This document shows positions 46,085 through 55,440 of a stretch of 64,000 nt of DNA, one piece after another. This stretch comes from Candidatus Tokpelaia sp. (GTDB lineage Bacteria > Pseudomonadota > Alphaproteobacteria > Rhizobiales > Rhizobiaceae), in the NCBI RefSeq assembly GCF_008636115.1, contig NZ_QLZD01000033.1, positions 62,001 to 126,000 on the forward strand, read 5' to 3'. Position numbers and translations under genes: made by a program. A model generated the notes under the pieces. That model ran no database searches. It had not been told where the DNA came from and worked only from the letters and a program-made list of their open reading frames with translations. Every line of letters starts with the position of its first letter. The stretch's first letter is position 1.

Positions 46085-47269
46085 ATGGCGAAACGGATTA
46101 AGAACTCTCTCACTCGCGAAGAAATAGCTATTGCCAAAGCTCTTTTAGAGCGAGGATTTTCTAATCAGGAAATAGTAAATTGGATAAATATCGGGCGTGC
46201 TTTGCCGATAAATGGCGGGCGTATGTCTGATACAGTAAAGAGCGATGGCATTATTCCGAAAGCTTCTGAAGAAGAAGCGGATAATTTCTTATACAAGAAA
46301 CGCAATTACGATTATAAAACCGGGCTAAACCCTGTTGATGATGCGCGTTTAATCTATGCGCGTGAAGCTATGTGTGCCGCCGTTGGTATTTTTAATAATC
46401 CCTCTATCCTCTTTAAAGCGGAGGGTTTTTGCGTTCTGGCCAATATAGCCTGGACGTATCTGGTGCATGAATATTGTCTCAGGAAAAATATCAGTATTCA
46501 GCAGGATAATGGGCAGACGTCAACGCTGGAGTTTTTGATAAATCAGCCTGATTTTCCTTTAGCACAAGGTATTAAGGATAATCTGGCTTCTTTAAAACGA
46601 TTCCGTGATGCTATTGAGCATAAATTGCCTGATATTCGTATTGAAACGCGCTATGATATGCTGTTTCAAGCGTGCTGTCTGAATTTTGATAAAATGCTGA
46701 GAGAGTGGTTTGGTGAACGGCTTTCCCTGCAAAAAGAATTATCTATTGCCCTGCAATTTGCCAAACATGATATTCACGGCATTGCCGAATTGCAGAAGCA
46801 TAGTGTTCCGCGTGAATTGCAGGCTCTTGATGCACAGGTTTACGGCAATCTGAGTGAAGAGCAGCTTAAAGATTTGGAATATCGGTTTAAACTTGTCTAT
46901 GTAAAACAGGCAGTTCCCAAAGGCAGCGCTGATATGGCGGTTGAATTTGTTGCACCTGATTCCGCAGAGGGAAAACAAATCCATAATATTTTACTCAAAA
47001 AATCTTACGCTGATAAAGATTATCCTTTTAGGCCTATGGCTGTATGCGAAGCAGTCAGAAAAGCTACTGGTCGCAAATATACTGGTAATCAACATACAGA
47101 AGCATGGAAAAGGCATAAAGTTAGGCCGGCGGGGAAAATTGTTCCCAAAAAGGGGCAAGTTCAGAGCAAATATTGTCATTATCGTAGAACCCATAAGGAT
47201 TATTTGTATAATCAGGCTTGGGTCGATCTGCTCATTGCGGAAGAGAAGGCAAAAGCTGTTAAGCCATAG
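46085..47269 (+). CDS. DUF3644-type protein with HTH and HEPN-like R-x4-H motif
   Basis: The 394-residue product appears tripartite. Residues 8-45 look like a helix-turn-helix (SLTREEIAIAKALLERGF, SNQEIVNWINIGR). Residues 85-225 match the DUF3644 pattern (DARLIYAREAMCAAVGIFNN, ILFKAEGFCVLANIAWTYLV) and include R174-x4-H179 in KRFRDAIEHKL, the spacing of HEPN ribonuclease motifs. Residues 225-390 form a separate domain with a basic, aromatic end (WKRHKVRP, YCHYRRTHKDYLYNQAWVDL). Function is unknown; an RNA-targeting defence or stress role is inference from the motif and position. It lies 51 bases after tRNA-Leu and ends four bases before a convergent tRNA-Arg, and looks A+T-richer than its neighbours, which suggests horizontal acquisition. 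Confidence 0.75.
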   Translation: MAKRIKNSLTREEIAIAKALLERGFSNQEIVNWINIGRALPINGGRMSDTVKSDGIIPKASEEEADNFLYKKRNYDYKTGLNPVDDARLIYAREAMCAAVGIFNNPSILFKAEGFCVLANIAWTYLVHEYCLRKNISIQQDNGQTSTLEFLINQPDFPLAQGIKDNLASLKRFRDAIEHKLPDIRIETRYDMLFQACCLNFDKMLREWFGERLSLQKELSIALQFAKHDIHGIAELQKHSVPRELQALDAQVYGNLSEEQLKDLEYRFKLVYVKQAVPKGSADMAVEFVAPDSAEGKQIHNILLKKSYADKDYPFRPMAVCEAVRKATGRKYTGNQHTEAWKRHKVRPAGKIVPKKGQVQSKYCHYRRTHKDYLYNQAWVDLLIAEEKAKAVKP

Positions 47270-47273
47270 AATT

Positions 47274-47351
<78 letters not shown>

Positions 47352-47667
47352 TAAATTTGCCCGGCCGGTGTAATAACGCCGACAGGCGGCAATAACCAGA
47401 CAAAATACGCTGTTTCAGCCCGAAACCGGCGGCCAAAACAAAACAGCAACCCGCTTTTAACCTATTGCTTTGCCGGCTTCAATCCTGAAATGCGTTTTGC
47501 CGCAATATTTTCACCCTATATCAATATTTCGCTTTATATATTTTGTCGGACTGTTCGCATTTTGCTGTCTTTGTCGATTTGAGCGCAGCTAAAACTATCA
47601 TTAAAAAGCCCTATTTGCGGTAGATTGTCGCAGGCAGAGGCTAAATCGAGACAGGTAAGGGTGTTTT
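47352..47667. other. Gene-free region between tRNA-Arg and gabD
   Basis: These 316 bases should hold divergent promoters for tRNA-Arg and gabD. I see no gene, no clear -35/-10 pair and no significant repeat. AAGGG precedes the gabD start. Confidence 0.45.
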
Positions 47668-49128
47668 ATGCGTCATCTTTTGCAAGATAAATCTTTGTTC
47701 AAAGAGGCTGTGCCGATTGCCGGTGCCTGGGTTGCGGCGCGTTCGGGCGAGTCTCTGGCTGTGCATAACCCCGCCACAGGAGAAGCAATCGGCCAGGTGC
47801 CGGTTTGCAGTGCGGCACAGGTGGAAAAAGCGATTGCCGCCGCTGCAACCGCGCAGAAAGCCTGGGCAAAAAAGCCGGCTAAAGAACGCGCTGATATTTT
47901 GCGCGCATGGTATAATCTGCTTATCGCCCATAAAAAAGATTTAGGGCTGATTTTAACGGCCGAACAGGGCAAGCCGCTGGCGGAAGCGATTGGTGAAGTT
48001 GAATATGGCGCCAGCTTTATTGAATGGTTTGCCGAAGAGGCGCGCCGTATTAACGGCGAAATAATCCCCGCGCCACAGGCAGATAGACGTCTGATTGTGC
48101 TCAAACAGCCGATTGGGGTAGCGGCGGCTATTACGCCGTGGAATTTCCCTAATGCCATGATTACCCGCAAGGCGGCGCCGGCTCTAGCCGCCGGTTGTGC
48201 TATGGTGCTAAAACCCGCCAGTCAGACACCGTTTTCTGCCATTGCTTTGGCTGTGCTGGCCGAGCGAGCGGGGCTGCCTTTGGCGCTGTTTAGCATAGTC
48301 ACCGGCAAATCGGCAGAAATCGGCGCGGTTTTGACCCAAAGCCCGGTTGTGCGTAAATTAAGCTTTACCGGCTCTACCGCAGTGGGCGCCGGGCTTTATG
48401 CGCAATCGGCCACGACAATCAAGAAATTATCGCTGGAATTAGGCGGTAATGCACCTTTTATTGTTTTTGACGATGCCGATATTGATGCGGCCGTTGCCGG
48501 CGCACTTATCGCCAAATTTCGCAATAACGGCCAGACTTGCGTTTGTGCCAATCGTCTCTATGTGCAGGCAAAAATCTATGACCGTTTTGCTGCCAAATTG
48601 AAACGGGCTGTCGGCCGGCTGAAGCTGGGTAACGGGCTGGAAAGCGGCGTGACATTGGGGCCGTTGATTGATAAGGCAGCGGTAGAAAAGGTGAAAGAAC
48701 ATATTGCCGATGCACTGGCGAAAGGCGGTAAAATTATCCTTGGCGGCAAGTCTTCCGCTTTGGGCGGCACATTTTTTGAGCCGACCATTCTGACCGATAT
48801 AACGGCAAAAATGCAGATAGCGCGGGAAGAAACTTTTGGCCCGGTGGCGCCGCTTTTCCGCTTTGATGATGAAGATGATGTCATTGCCCAGGCCAATAAT
48901 ACGGAATTCGGCCTGTCTTCCTATTTTTATGCCAAAGATATGGCCCGCGTCTTTCGCGTGGCAGAGGCGTTGGAATATGGTATTGTCGGTGTTAATACCG
49001 GGCTTGTTTCCACCGCCGAGGCGCCTTTTGGCGGTATAAAATATTCCGGCCTTGGGCGCGAAGGGTCGCATTTCGGCATTGAGGATTTTCTTGAGCTGAA
49101 ATATGTTTGTATCGGCAATATTCTATGA
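47668..49128 (+). CDS. gabD: NAD(P)-dependent succinate-semialdehyde dehydrogenase
   Basis: The enzyme oxidises succinate semialdehyde to succinate, the last step of GABA degradation. The 486-residue aldehyde dehydrogenase has AAITPWNFPNAMITRKAAPA, the NAD-binding FTGSTAVGAGL, the general base Glu in LELGGNAPFIV and the catalytic Cys in NNGQTCVCANRLYVQ. The QTCVCANR sequence is typical of the GabD branch rather than of other aldehyde dehydrogenases. gabT is not beside it. Confidence 0.9.
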   Translation: MRHLLQDKSLFKEAVPIAGAWVAARSGESLAVHNPATGEAIGQVPVCSAAQVEKAIAAAATAQKAWAKKPAKERADILRAWYNLLIAHKKDLGLILTAEQGKPLAEAIGEVEYGASFIEWFAEEARRINGEIIPAPQADRRLIVLKQPIGVAAAITPWNFPNAMITRKAAPALAAGCAMVLKPASQTPFSAIALAVLAERAGLPLALFSIVTGKSAEIGAVLTQSPVVRKLSFTGSTAVGAGLYAQSATTIKKLSLELGGNAPFIVFDDADIDAAVAGALIAKFRNNGQTCVCANRLYVQAKIYDRFAAKLKRAVGRLKLGNGLESGVTLGPLIDKAAVEKVKEHIADALAKGGKIILGGKSSALGGTFFEPTILTDITAKMQIAREETFGPVAPLFRFDDEDDVIAQANNTEFGLSSYFYAKDMARVFRVAEALEYGIVGVNTGLVSTAEAPFGGIKYSGLGREGSHFGIEDFLELKYVCIGNIL

Positions 49129-49157
49129 TTGCTTTTGCCTTGATTTCGCTCTATAGA

Positions 49158-49172
49158 CTCTCCGGAGGAGAG
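49158..49172. promoter_or_regulatory. Inverted repeat upstream of the DUF305 gene
   Basis: CTCTCC (49158-49163) and GGAGAG (49167-49172) form a perfect hairpin with a 3-base loop in the 111-base gap between gabD and the DUF305 gene. It could end the gabD transcript (no U-run follows) or be an operator for the next gene. It is not a convincing CueR box. Confidence 0.3.
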
Positions 49173-49239
49173 GGGATTACGCTTCAATCAAAGCGAATTC
49201 TTTTGCTTGTCCCGCGTCATTAAGAGTATGGAGAGAAAA

Positions 49240-49758
49240 ATGAAGAAAACAATTACTGCGCTTCTCGTTGCTTTTGCTGCTTCGAGTGCTGTTCCTGCTG
49301 TGGCTGCTGCCCAGCCTAAAGCTGTGTCGGATCATGGCCGGGCGGTTGTTCAGTCTGCCGTTCCTTTTGATAAATTGCCGGCTTCCACGCGCGGCCTAGT
49401 TAAAGCCACTGAAAAAATGCACCGCGAGATGATGATTGATTATATCGGCAATGCCGATATTGATTTCACCCGCGTGATGATTGCTCACCATAAAGGCGCC
49501 ATTGCTATGGCCGAGGTAGAGTTGAAATATGGCAAAGATGAGCAGACACGCGCTCTTGCCAAAGAAATTATCGCCACGCAGAAAAAAGAAATCCGTCAGA
49601 TGGAGGCATGGCTGAAGCAAAAACGCGAAGCCTATGATCAATATCTCAAAGATGAGAAGAAAGCCGCCCGCGAAGAAGCGCGCGCTTATGCTGAAAAATC
49701 CAAGGCCGATGCGGAAGCCGCCAAGGCTCAGTCAGAGCGGATTCAGCCGACAAAATAA
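49240..49758 (+). CDS. DUF305 (CopM-type) periplasmic metal-associated protein
   Basis: The 172-residue product has a signal peptide (hydrophobic about residues 4-20, probable cleavage in PAVAAAQP). A DUF305 helical domain follows (about 55-135) with its Met/His pattern [17 protein letters not shown] and [18 protein letters not shown]. Members such as CopM bind copper, so a role in periplasmic copper handling is likely but inferred. The C-terminal 40 residues are Lys/Ala/Glu-rich and helical. I start at [12 protein letters not shown] (49240), with GGAGAG five bases upstream; earlier in-frame starts are weaker. It ends at a good terminator. Confidence 0.87.
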   Translation: MKKTITALLVAFAASSAVPAVAAAQPKAVSDHGRAVVQSAVPFDKLPASTRGLVKATEKMHREMMIDYIGNADIDFTRVMIAHHKGAIAMAEVELKYGKDEQTRALAKEIIATQKKEIRQMEAWLKQKREAYDQYLKDEKKAAREEARAYAEKSKADAEAAKAQSERIQPTK

Positions 49759-49797
49759 TCTTTGTCGCAGCCGGTCATGGCTTACAGCTTTTTTAAG

Positions 49798-49828
49798 GAC
49801 TCTTCGGTTTCGCCGGGGAGTCTTTTTA
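49798..49828 (+). terminator. Intrinsic terminator after the DUF305 gene
   Basis: GACTCTTCGG pairs with CCGGGGAGTC (two G-U pairs) around a short loop, and TTTTTATTT follows. It begins 39 bases after the stop codon. A clear Rho-independent terminator. Confidence 0.85.
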
Positions 49829-49875
49829 TTTGCTGTGTGCAGAATGCAGATAAATTTGCAAAACACTGTCCAGGT

Positions 49876-49905
49876 TTACAAGAATGAGGTTAGATTCTAT
49901 ATAAT
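49876..49905 (+). promoter_or_regulatory. Candidate promoter of the Doc/Fic-like gene
   Basis: TTACAA (49876-49881) and TATAAT (49900-49905) are separated by 18 bases. The start codon at 49914 lies only eight bases beyond the -10 box, so either the transcript starts at or near the ATG (leaderless) or a later ATG (49941) is used. Confidence 0.4.
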
Positions 49906-49913
49906 AGGCAATT

Positions 49914-50695
49914 ATGTTTTTGCAGGGCCAAGATGCTATTATGAACGGGACTGTGGCAGACAGAATCAGCGCAGGCGAGATTACTCAAATTCATACGATT
50001 CTAACAGAAAAATTTTCTAATTCCAAAGACCCCATTTCTCCGCCCGGAATAAAAGACCGGAATATGCTTGAATCTTCAGCCGCCAGAGCTTTTCAATCAG
50101 CCGGAATAAAAGCTGCTTATGGCACAATTCATCAGAAAGCGGCTGTTTTGTTTCATGCTATTATCAATAATCACCCTTTTTATAATGGTAATAAACGCAC
50201 AGCCTTGATCGCTGCTCAGGTTTTATTGGCAAGAGAAAATTACTGGTTGCATGATATTACAGATAAGCAATTATATGAATTTACCAAAAAAACTGCGGCG
50301 CATAAAATATCGGAAGATAAAAAAATGAAGTCGCCGATATTACTAAATGGCTTGAAGCCAATACGAGAAAAACCACAAAAGGTGATTGTCCTTTGACGCT
50401 CCGCGTTCTGGGAGAAATTTTAAAGAAATTTGACTATCGCACAAAAATTTCGGGGGAATTTGTTAATATTTATAACCGTGACGGGAAACATATTGAGCGT
50501 ATTATCAAGAGAGGTATTCAAGGTTTTGCGCCTTATGACCCAGATTATATTTCGGGCCTGCGCAAAAGACTAAAACTGGATTTTAAAAACGGTTGCGACA
50601 GTGAGAAATTTTACGATGATAAGGGCTTAGATAATATTACTTCAGGGCTTATTGATCTACGGGTGGGGGTAATAAAGCGCTTGGCTAAGACATGA
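49914..50695 (+). pseudogene. Doc/Fic-family (death-on-curing) toxin-like gene, split by a -1 frameshift
   Basis: The first frame (49914-50396) encodes a Doc/Fic fold with the motif HPFYNGNKRTAL at residues 87-98, in which His87 and the phosphate-binding loop are intact. The second frame holds the family's C-terminal domain (NEVADITKWLEANTRK, LTLRVLGEILKKFDYRTK, YISGLRKRLKLDF). They join through a -1 shift in a run of seven A at 50319-50325: codons up to Lys137, then AAT at 50324, giving one protein of about 260 residues ending at TAA/TGA near 50695. Without the shift the N-terminal frame ends 24 residues later. Doc proteins phosphorylate EF-Tu and Fic proteins AMPylate targets; which chemistry applies here is unknown. 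No antitoxin gene is adjacent. The gene is clearly A+T-rich against its surroundings, suggesting acquisition. Confidence 0.8.
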
Positions 50696-50757
50696 TCTTA
50701 TGTTCAAGATCTCTAGCCGCGCCGATAAGAAAGCGGCCGCGAGAACCGCTTGACTTT

Positions 50758-52104
50758 TTAGACGCTTTTTTGGCTCAGATAGCGCTCCAGCCAGTGAATA
50801 TCATAATCACCTTTGATAATATCGGGATTATTGACCAGATCCTGGAAGAGCGGCACAGTTGTGCGAATACCGTCTACTACAAATTCGTCTAAAGCGCGTT
50901 TCAGCCGCATAATAGATTGCTGCCTGTCTTTGCCGTGGACAATCAGTTTGCCAATAAGGCTGTCATAATAAGGCGGAATACGATAACCGGAATAAACGCC
51001 GGAATCTACCCGCACACCAAACCCCCCCGGCGCGTGAAAATGGGTAATCAAACCGGGCGAAGGCGTAAAATGCACCGGATCTTCGGCATTGATGCGGCAT
51101 TCTATCGCATGGCCGGTAAAACGCACATCTTCCTGCCGCAAGGCCAAATCTTCGCCGGCGGCAATGCGAATTTGCTCTTGCACCAGATCAATGCCGGTAA
51201 CGGCTTCGGTCACCGGGTGCTCCACCTGTAGGCGCGTATTCATTTCAATAAAATAAAAAGCACCGTTTTCATAGAGGAACTCGATTGTCCCGGCGCCGCG
51301 ATATTGCAGCCTGGCACAGGCATCAGCAACAATTTTACCGATTTTGGCACGCTGCTCCGTGTTGATAACCGGAGAGCCTGCCTCTTCCCATAATTTTTGA
51401 TGGCGGCGCTGCAAAGAGCAATCGCGCTCACCCAGATGAATGGCATTGCCTCTGCCGTCTGCCAAAATCTGCACTTCAATATGGCGAGGCCTTTCCAGAT
51501 ATTTTTCAATATAGACTGAATCATCGCCAAAAGCCGCTGCCGCCTCAGATCGAGCCGCATTGAGCGCCAAAGATAATTCTTCTGCCTGACGGACAGTTTT
51601 CATACCGCGGCCGCCGCCGCCGGCCGAGGCTTTGATAAGAACCGGATAACCGATTTCAGCCGCAATTTTCAATGCCTGCGCTTCATCATTAACGGCACCC
51701 GCCGAGCCCGGCACAATGGGAATCCCCAATTCCTGCGCCGTTTTTTTGGCAGAGATTTTATCACCCATAAGACGGATATGATCAGCAGTAGGGCCGATAA
51801 AAGTGATATTATGCGCCGCCAGTATATCGGCAAATTTGGCATTTTCAGCAAGAAAACCGTAGCCCGGGTGCAGAGCATCGGCGCCGGAGATCTCACACGC
51901 GGCAACAATCTGCTGAATATTGAGGTAACTGTCGCGCGAGGGCGGCGGGCCTATGCACACACTCTCATCAGCCAGACGCACATGCATGGTATCGGCATCA
52001 GCAGTAGAATGCACGGCGACAGTCTTTATCCCCAATTCTTTACAGGCACGCAAAACGCGCAAGGCAATTTCACCACGATTGGCAATAAGAACTTTTTTTA
52101 TCAT
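50758..52104 (-). CDS. accC: Acetyl-CoA carboxylase, biotin carboxylase subunit
   Basis: AccC carboxylates the biotin of AccB with bicarbonate and ATP, the first half of malonyl-CoA formation. The 448-residue product begins [20 protein letters not shown] and has the ATP-grasp region with [47 protein letters not shown] and [12 protein letters not shown] choose the ATG at 52104; eight further upstream codons lack support. It lies 64 bases after accB, and the pair is surely co-transcribed. Confidence 0.96.
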   Translation of the reverse strand: MIKKVLIANRGEIALRVLRACKELGIKTVAVHSTADADTMHVRLADESVCIGPPPSRDSYLNIQQIVAACEISGADALHPGYGFLAENAKFADILAAHNITFIGPTADHIRLMGDKISAKKTAQELGIPIVPGSAGAVNDEAQALKIAAEIGYPVLIKASAGGGGRGMKTVRQAEELSLALNAARSEAAAAFGDDSVYIEKYLERPRHIEVQILADGRGNAIHLGERDCSLQRRHQKLWEEAGSPVINTEQRAKIGKIVADACARLQYRGAGTIEFLYENGAFYFIEMNTRLQVEHPVTEAVTGIDLVQEQIRIAAGEDLALRQEDVRFTGHAIECRINAEDPVHFTPSPGLITHFHAPGGFGVRVDSGVYSGYRIPPYYDSLIGKLIVHGKDRQQSIMRLKRALDEFVVDGIRTTVPLFQDLVNNPDIIKGDYDIHWLERYLSQKSV

Positions 52105-52168
52105 TAAGGTAAATTCTCTTTCAGACAAAATTCAAAACAGCCTGTTACCTGAAACAGGAAAAAGCCGC

Positions 52169-52639
52169 TTATTCTATAATAACCAGTGCTTCGCCAAATT
52201 CTACCGGCTGTTCATTGGCCACCAGAATAGCCGTAACTGTGCCTGAACGAGGAGACGGAATTTGATTCATGGTCTTCATGGCTTCGACAATAAGCAAAGT
52301 CTGCCCTTCGCTGACATTTTGCCCCACTTCTACAAAGGAGCGCGCTCCAGGAGCCGGAGCCAGATAGGCTGTGCCAACCATAGGCGAGGCGACAGTATTT
52401 TCAGGATTGGGTTCTTGTCTGGCGGGAGAGGATTTTGCTGCTGCCGGCGCTGCGTTGCCCGGAATATTTGTATAAACCGCCGGGGCAGGAGCCGCGGCAG
52501 GATTGCGTGAAACGCGAATACGCATACCATCTTGCTCTACTTCAATATCGGAAAGATGGGTTTCATTCAGGATTGCCGCCATTTTGCGGATAATTTCCAT
52601 ATCAATACCGACACCTTTATCCCCATTTCTGGTTGTCAT
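52169..52639 (-). CDS. accB: Acetyl-CoA carboxylase biotin carboxyl carrier protein
   Basis: AccB carries biotin between AccC and the AccA/AccD transferase. The 156-residue product has an N-terminal helical part ([20 protein letters not shown]), an Ala/Pro linker (about residues 50-80) and a biotinyl domain with the acceptor lysine in [10 protein letters not shown]. It is the likely substrate of BirA (4223-5119). AAGGAG lies eight bases upstream of the ATG on the minus strand. In rhizobia aroQ often precedes accB; the 192-base gap here contains none. Confidence 0.96.
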   Translation of the reverse strand: MTTRNGDKGVGIDMEIIRKMAAILNETHLSDIEVEQDGMRIRVSRNPAAAPAPAVYTNIPGNAAPAAAKSSPARQEPNPENTVASPMVGTAYLAPAPGARSFVEVGQNVSEGQTLLIVEAMKTMNQIPSPRSGTVTAILVANEQPVEFGEALVIIE

Positions 52640-52831
52640 TTATTTTCACTCCTTCAATAGACGACATTGTAGTGCTGCCTTTAGAGCCTTTTATCTCATA
52701 TTTGCTGCAAAAGCAAAATAAACCCCGTTTTGCGGTCGCAAAGGCACAGCCCCGCTTCTGCCGTCTTTTGCGCCTGCGCCGCTCCCCTTTGTTTTGCCTT
52801 GTTTAACGCTGAGATAGCAGCAGCGGCTCTC

Positions 52832-53692
52832 TCATTTGCTGCCGGCCAGGCGTTGCTCTTCTTCAGCGATAATTTGCGGCAGATTCTGCATATTTACTGC
52901 ACCCAGAATTTTTGTGCCCAAAATAAAAACAGGGGCATAATTCAAACCCAGTCTGTAAGCAATTTGCGCGCTTGCCAGCATAGCCTGCTGCGTGTCGGGA
53001 TCGCGCATTTTCTCCTGTAGGCTGTCTATGTTCAGGCCAAGCGAACGCGCTGTTGCCAAAGCAGTTTTTTGGGTGGCACGTCCCTTTAAGCTCATCATTT
53101 TTTCATGAAAAGCGGGATATTTTTCCGGCGCCAGTTTTTTGACCGCCTGCGCCACCAAATGCGCCTGCGCCGAATCATCACTCAAAATAGGATAATCCTT
53201 CATAATGATTCTAACATTTTTATGGGCGGCGACCAGTTTCTTCTCTTCCGGGAAATCGCGCTTGCAATAACCGCAATTATAGTCAAAAAATTCCAGAAAA
53301 ACTATGGGAGCATTTTTATCGCCAAGGATAATATCATTGGCAGTATGATATAAAATCTGCTGATTTTCCTGCAGAATTTTGGTCTGCTCTTCTAAAGTCT
53401 GTGCTTGTTTATTGGCATTAGCGGCCAGCACTTCCTGCATTTCAACCAGAATTTCGGGATTTTTTAAAAGATATTGGCGGATTATATCTGTATTGATGGA
53501 ATCTGCCGAAATTCTATCATGCAAATGGCTTAAAAACAGCGGGTCGTCAAGCAGAGCTTTTTTAATCGCCTCAATATCCATAGCGCCTTCTGCCGGCGCT
53601 GCCGGCACCAAACCGGGCGAAATTATGCTAAAACAGGCAGATAAACACAGGCTGAAAATAACAGCGCGCCCCGATTTCCGGCATAAAATCAT
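52832..53692 (-). CDS. DsbA/ScsC-like periplasmic thiol oxidoreductase
   Basis: The 286-residue product has a signal peptide (hydrophobic about residues 9-32). A helical N-terminal segment with DIIRQYLLKNPEILVEMQEV (about 65-110) resembles the oligomerisation region of ScsC/DsbA-like proteins such as Caulobacter ScsC. A thioredoxin-fold domain follows with FFDYNCGYCKRDFPEE (active site CGYC, near residue 140) and a cis-Pro in LNYAPVFILG. It probably oxidises or isomerises periplasmic disulfides. ccdA (62361) could supply electrons to such a protein, though no link is shown here. In rhizobia it lies between an M48 protease and aroQ-accB, as here apart from the missing aroQ. Confidence 0.9.
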   Translation of the reverse strand: MILCRKSGRAVIFSLCLSACFSIISPGLVPAAPAEGAMDIEAIKKALLDDPLFLSHLHDRISADSINTDIIRQYLLKNPEILVEMQEVLAANANKQAQTLEEQTKILQENQQILYHTANDIILGDKNAPIVFLEFFDYNCGYCKRDFPEEKKLVAAHKNVRIIMKDYPILSDDSAQAHLVAQAVKKLAPEKYPAFHEKMMSLKGRATQKTALATARSLGLNIDSLQEKMRDPDTQQAMLASAQIAYRLGLNYAPVFILGTKILGAVNMQNLPQIIAEEEQRLAGSK

Positions 53693-53838
53693 AGAAAATA
53701 AAATCCTTCATCTGTTTTTGGCAGGAAAATGCGGCAGATAATTATCGACCCTGCCAAAATACCCGTAAGACTAATAAATATCAGCCTTAAGCGGCAAGGA
53801 CAAGGGCAGGCATCAAAAAACGGCAGAACATGCCCGGC

Positions 53839-55227
53839 CTAGCGCCTGTCTGGTGCTGTAACATTTAATATATCCTGCGCCCGCAGCCAGTCGGCCGAGC
53901 CTGGCTTCAGGCCTTGTTTGGCGCGCGCGGCAAAATAACGCGCTTCGCCAATATTGCCGCCGTAATAGTGCATATCTGCCGTAGCCAGATCAGCCAAAGC
54001 CGGCTTGCCGGCCTGGCCGTAAGCCAGCGCCAGGAAATTATAAATTGCGGGATCATCATTTTCTTTGTTCAGGGCGGTTTTCAAGGCTTTGACGGCAAGC
54101 TGATTATTGGCAGTGCCGTTTGCCGCCAAAAGCGCGCGCCCATAGCCAAGATAAAGCTGCGGTGATTTATATTTATCCAGCGCAATAGCCTGTTTATAGG
54201 CCTGTGCTGCCTGTGCCGGTTTATTGGCTTTAATATAGGCATCTCCTAATAATTCGTGAAAATAAGGGTTTTGCGGCCTGTCTTTTATCAAAGCTTCTAT
54301 GCGTATAACCGCCTGTTGCGGCGCGCCGGTTTCAACCGCGTTTATTGCCTGCTCATAACGGACGGGCAGGCCATTTGGCTCCCTGGCAAAAAAGGCGCGT
54401 AACTGCGCCGTTTTTCGTTGATAAGCGGCCAGTTTGGCGCGCACCAGATCATGCCGTAATTGCAGCTCGGGCGGGTCTTTTTTATTATAGTAAGGGCTTT
54501 TTTCCGCCAGTTCCCGCAAGGCGGCAATGCGCGCCTGCGGCAGCGGGTGGCTTTGGCGATACGGATCCGGCCTGATGCCGGAAAGTGCCAGATTATTGGA
54601 AAAACGCTCAAAGGTTTTTAACATGCCTTTTGCCGATTGCCCGGTTTGATTAAGATAAGTAATGGCAGAACGATCGGCAATAGTTTCTTCACTGCGCTGA
54701 TAGCTTAAAAGATTGCGCAGAGCCATTTCCCGGCTGCCGGCCATAATGCCGCCGCCGGCTGCACCGCCGCCGGCCAGGCCGGTGCCAAGCCCCAGCAGCA
54801 TGCCGACAACGGCAAAAGTTTGCGCCTGTTTTATGCGATCGCGCAGGCGATATTGGTGACCGCCGGCCAGATGCCCGACTTCATGCGCCAGCACGCCGAT
54901 AATTTCATTAGGTGTTTCGGCCTCAATCAAGGCGCCGCTATTGACAAAAATGCGCCGGCCGTCAACAAAAGCGTTAAAATTATTATCATTGACAATAATC
55001 ACGCGAATATCGGTGCGCTGCCTGGCCGCCTGCAAAATGGGGCGGGCATAATCACTGATTAAAGCTTCTGTTTCGGCATCGCGAATAATGGGGATAGCGC
55101 CTGTCTGGGCTGCCGCGCGGCCGGTGACAAAGCCGTTAAACAGGCCGGCAAGCAAAAATTGCACGGCTATAAGCAGGCATAAGCCGGTGGTGAGCGGTTT
55201 TTGGGGTATAACAGGCATTGTAGCCAT
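53839..55227 (-). CDS. M48-family metalloprotease with TPR repeats (BepA-like)
   Basis: The 462-residue product has a hydrophobic signal/anchor (about residues 14-33) and a zinc metalloprotease domain. HEVGH sits near residue 115 within IGVLAHEVGHLAGGH and the third ligand Glu in SEETIADRSA. A short membrane-associated Gly-rich hydrophobic loop follows the active site. The C-terminal half (about 270-440) has TPR-type repeats (DAYIKANKPAQAAQAYKQAI). This is the BepA/YfgC layout, a periplasmic protease in outer-membrane protein quality control; that function is inferred. Confidence 0.9.
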   Translation of the reverse strand: MATMPVIPQKPLTTGLCLLIAVQFLLAGLFNGFVTGRAAAQTGAIPIIRDAETEALISDYARPILQAARQRTDIRVIIVNDNNFNAFVDGRRIFVNSGALIEAETPNEIIGVLAHEVGHLAGGHQYRLRDRIKQAQTFAVVGMLLGLGTGLAGGGAAGGGIMAGSREMALRNLLSYQRSEETIADRSAITYLNQTGQSAKGMLKTFERFSNNLALSGIRPDPYRQSHPLPQARIAALRELAEKSPYYNKKDPPELQLRHDLVRAKLAAYQRKTAQLRAFFAREPNGLPVRYEQAINAVETGAPQQAVIRIEALIKDRPQNPYFHELLGDAYIKANKPAQAAQAYKQAIALDKYKSPQLYLGYGRALLAANGTANNQLAVKALKTALNKENDDPAIYNFLALAYGQAGKPALADLATADMHYYGGNIGEARYFAARAKQGLKPGSADWLRAQDILNVTAPDRR

Positions 55228-55440
55228 AGATTTTAGCCCTTTTGCCCTGTTTTGGGCCTTATTTTTAATTACGCCGCGGCGATAGCCGCGAGGGTGCCGA
55301 TATTAGAGCAAAACAGACAAAAAACAAAGAAATTATGCCGGGGCAGGCTGGCCTTTTTTGCCCGAATTCTGTATGCCGCAGTAAAATGCGGCGCCGATTT
55401 TGCAAAAGCGCTGCTTGTAACAGGGATATGCTTTGCTGCC

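Noticed and set aside
50393-50695. Independent gene downstream of the Doc-like frame, possibly an antitoxin
   Set aside because: Its frame stays open upstream to 50324 and reads as the continuation of the Doc/Fic-family protein after a -1 shift, so it is better explained as the C-terminal part of the same gene.
55252-55440. 63-residue N-terminal extension of DusA
   Set aside because: No similarity to the family; hydrophobic and basic residues only, starting inside the divergent promoter region of the M48 gene.
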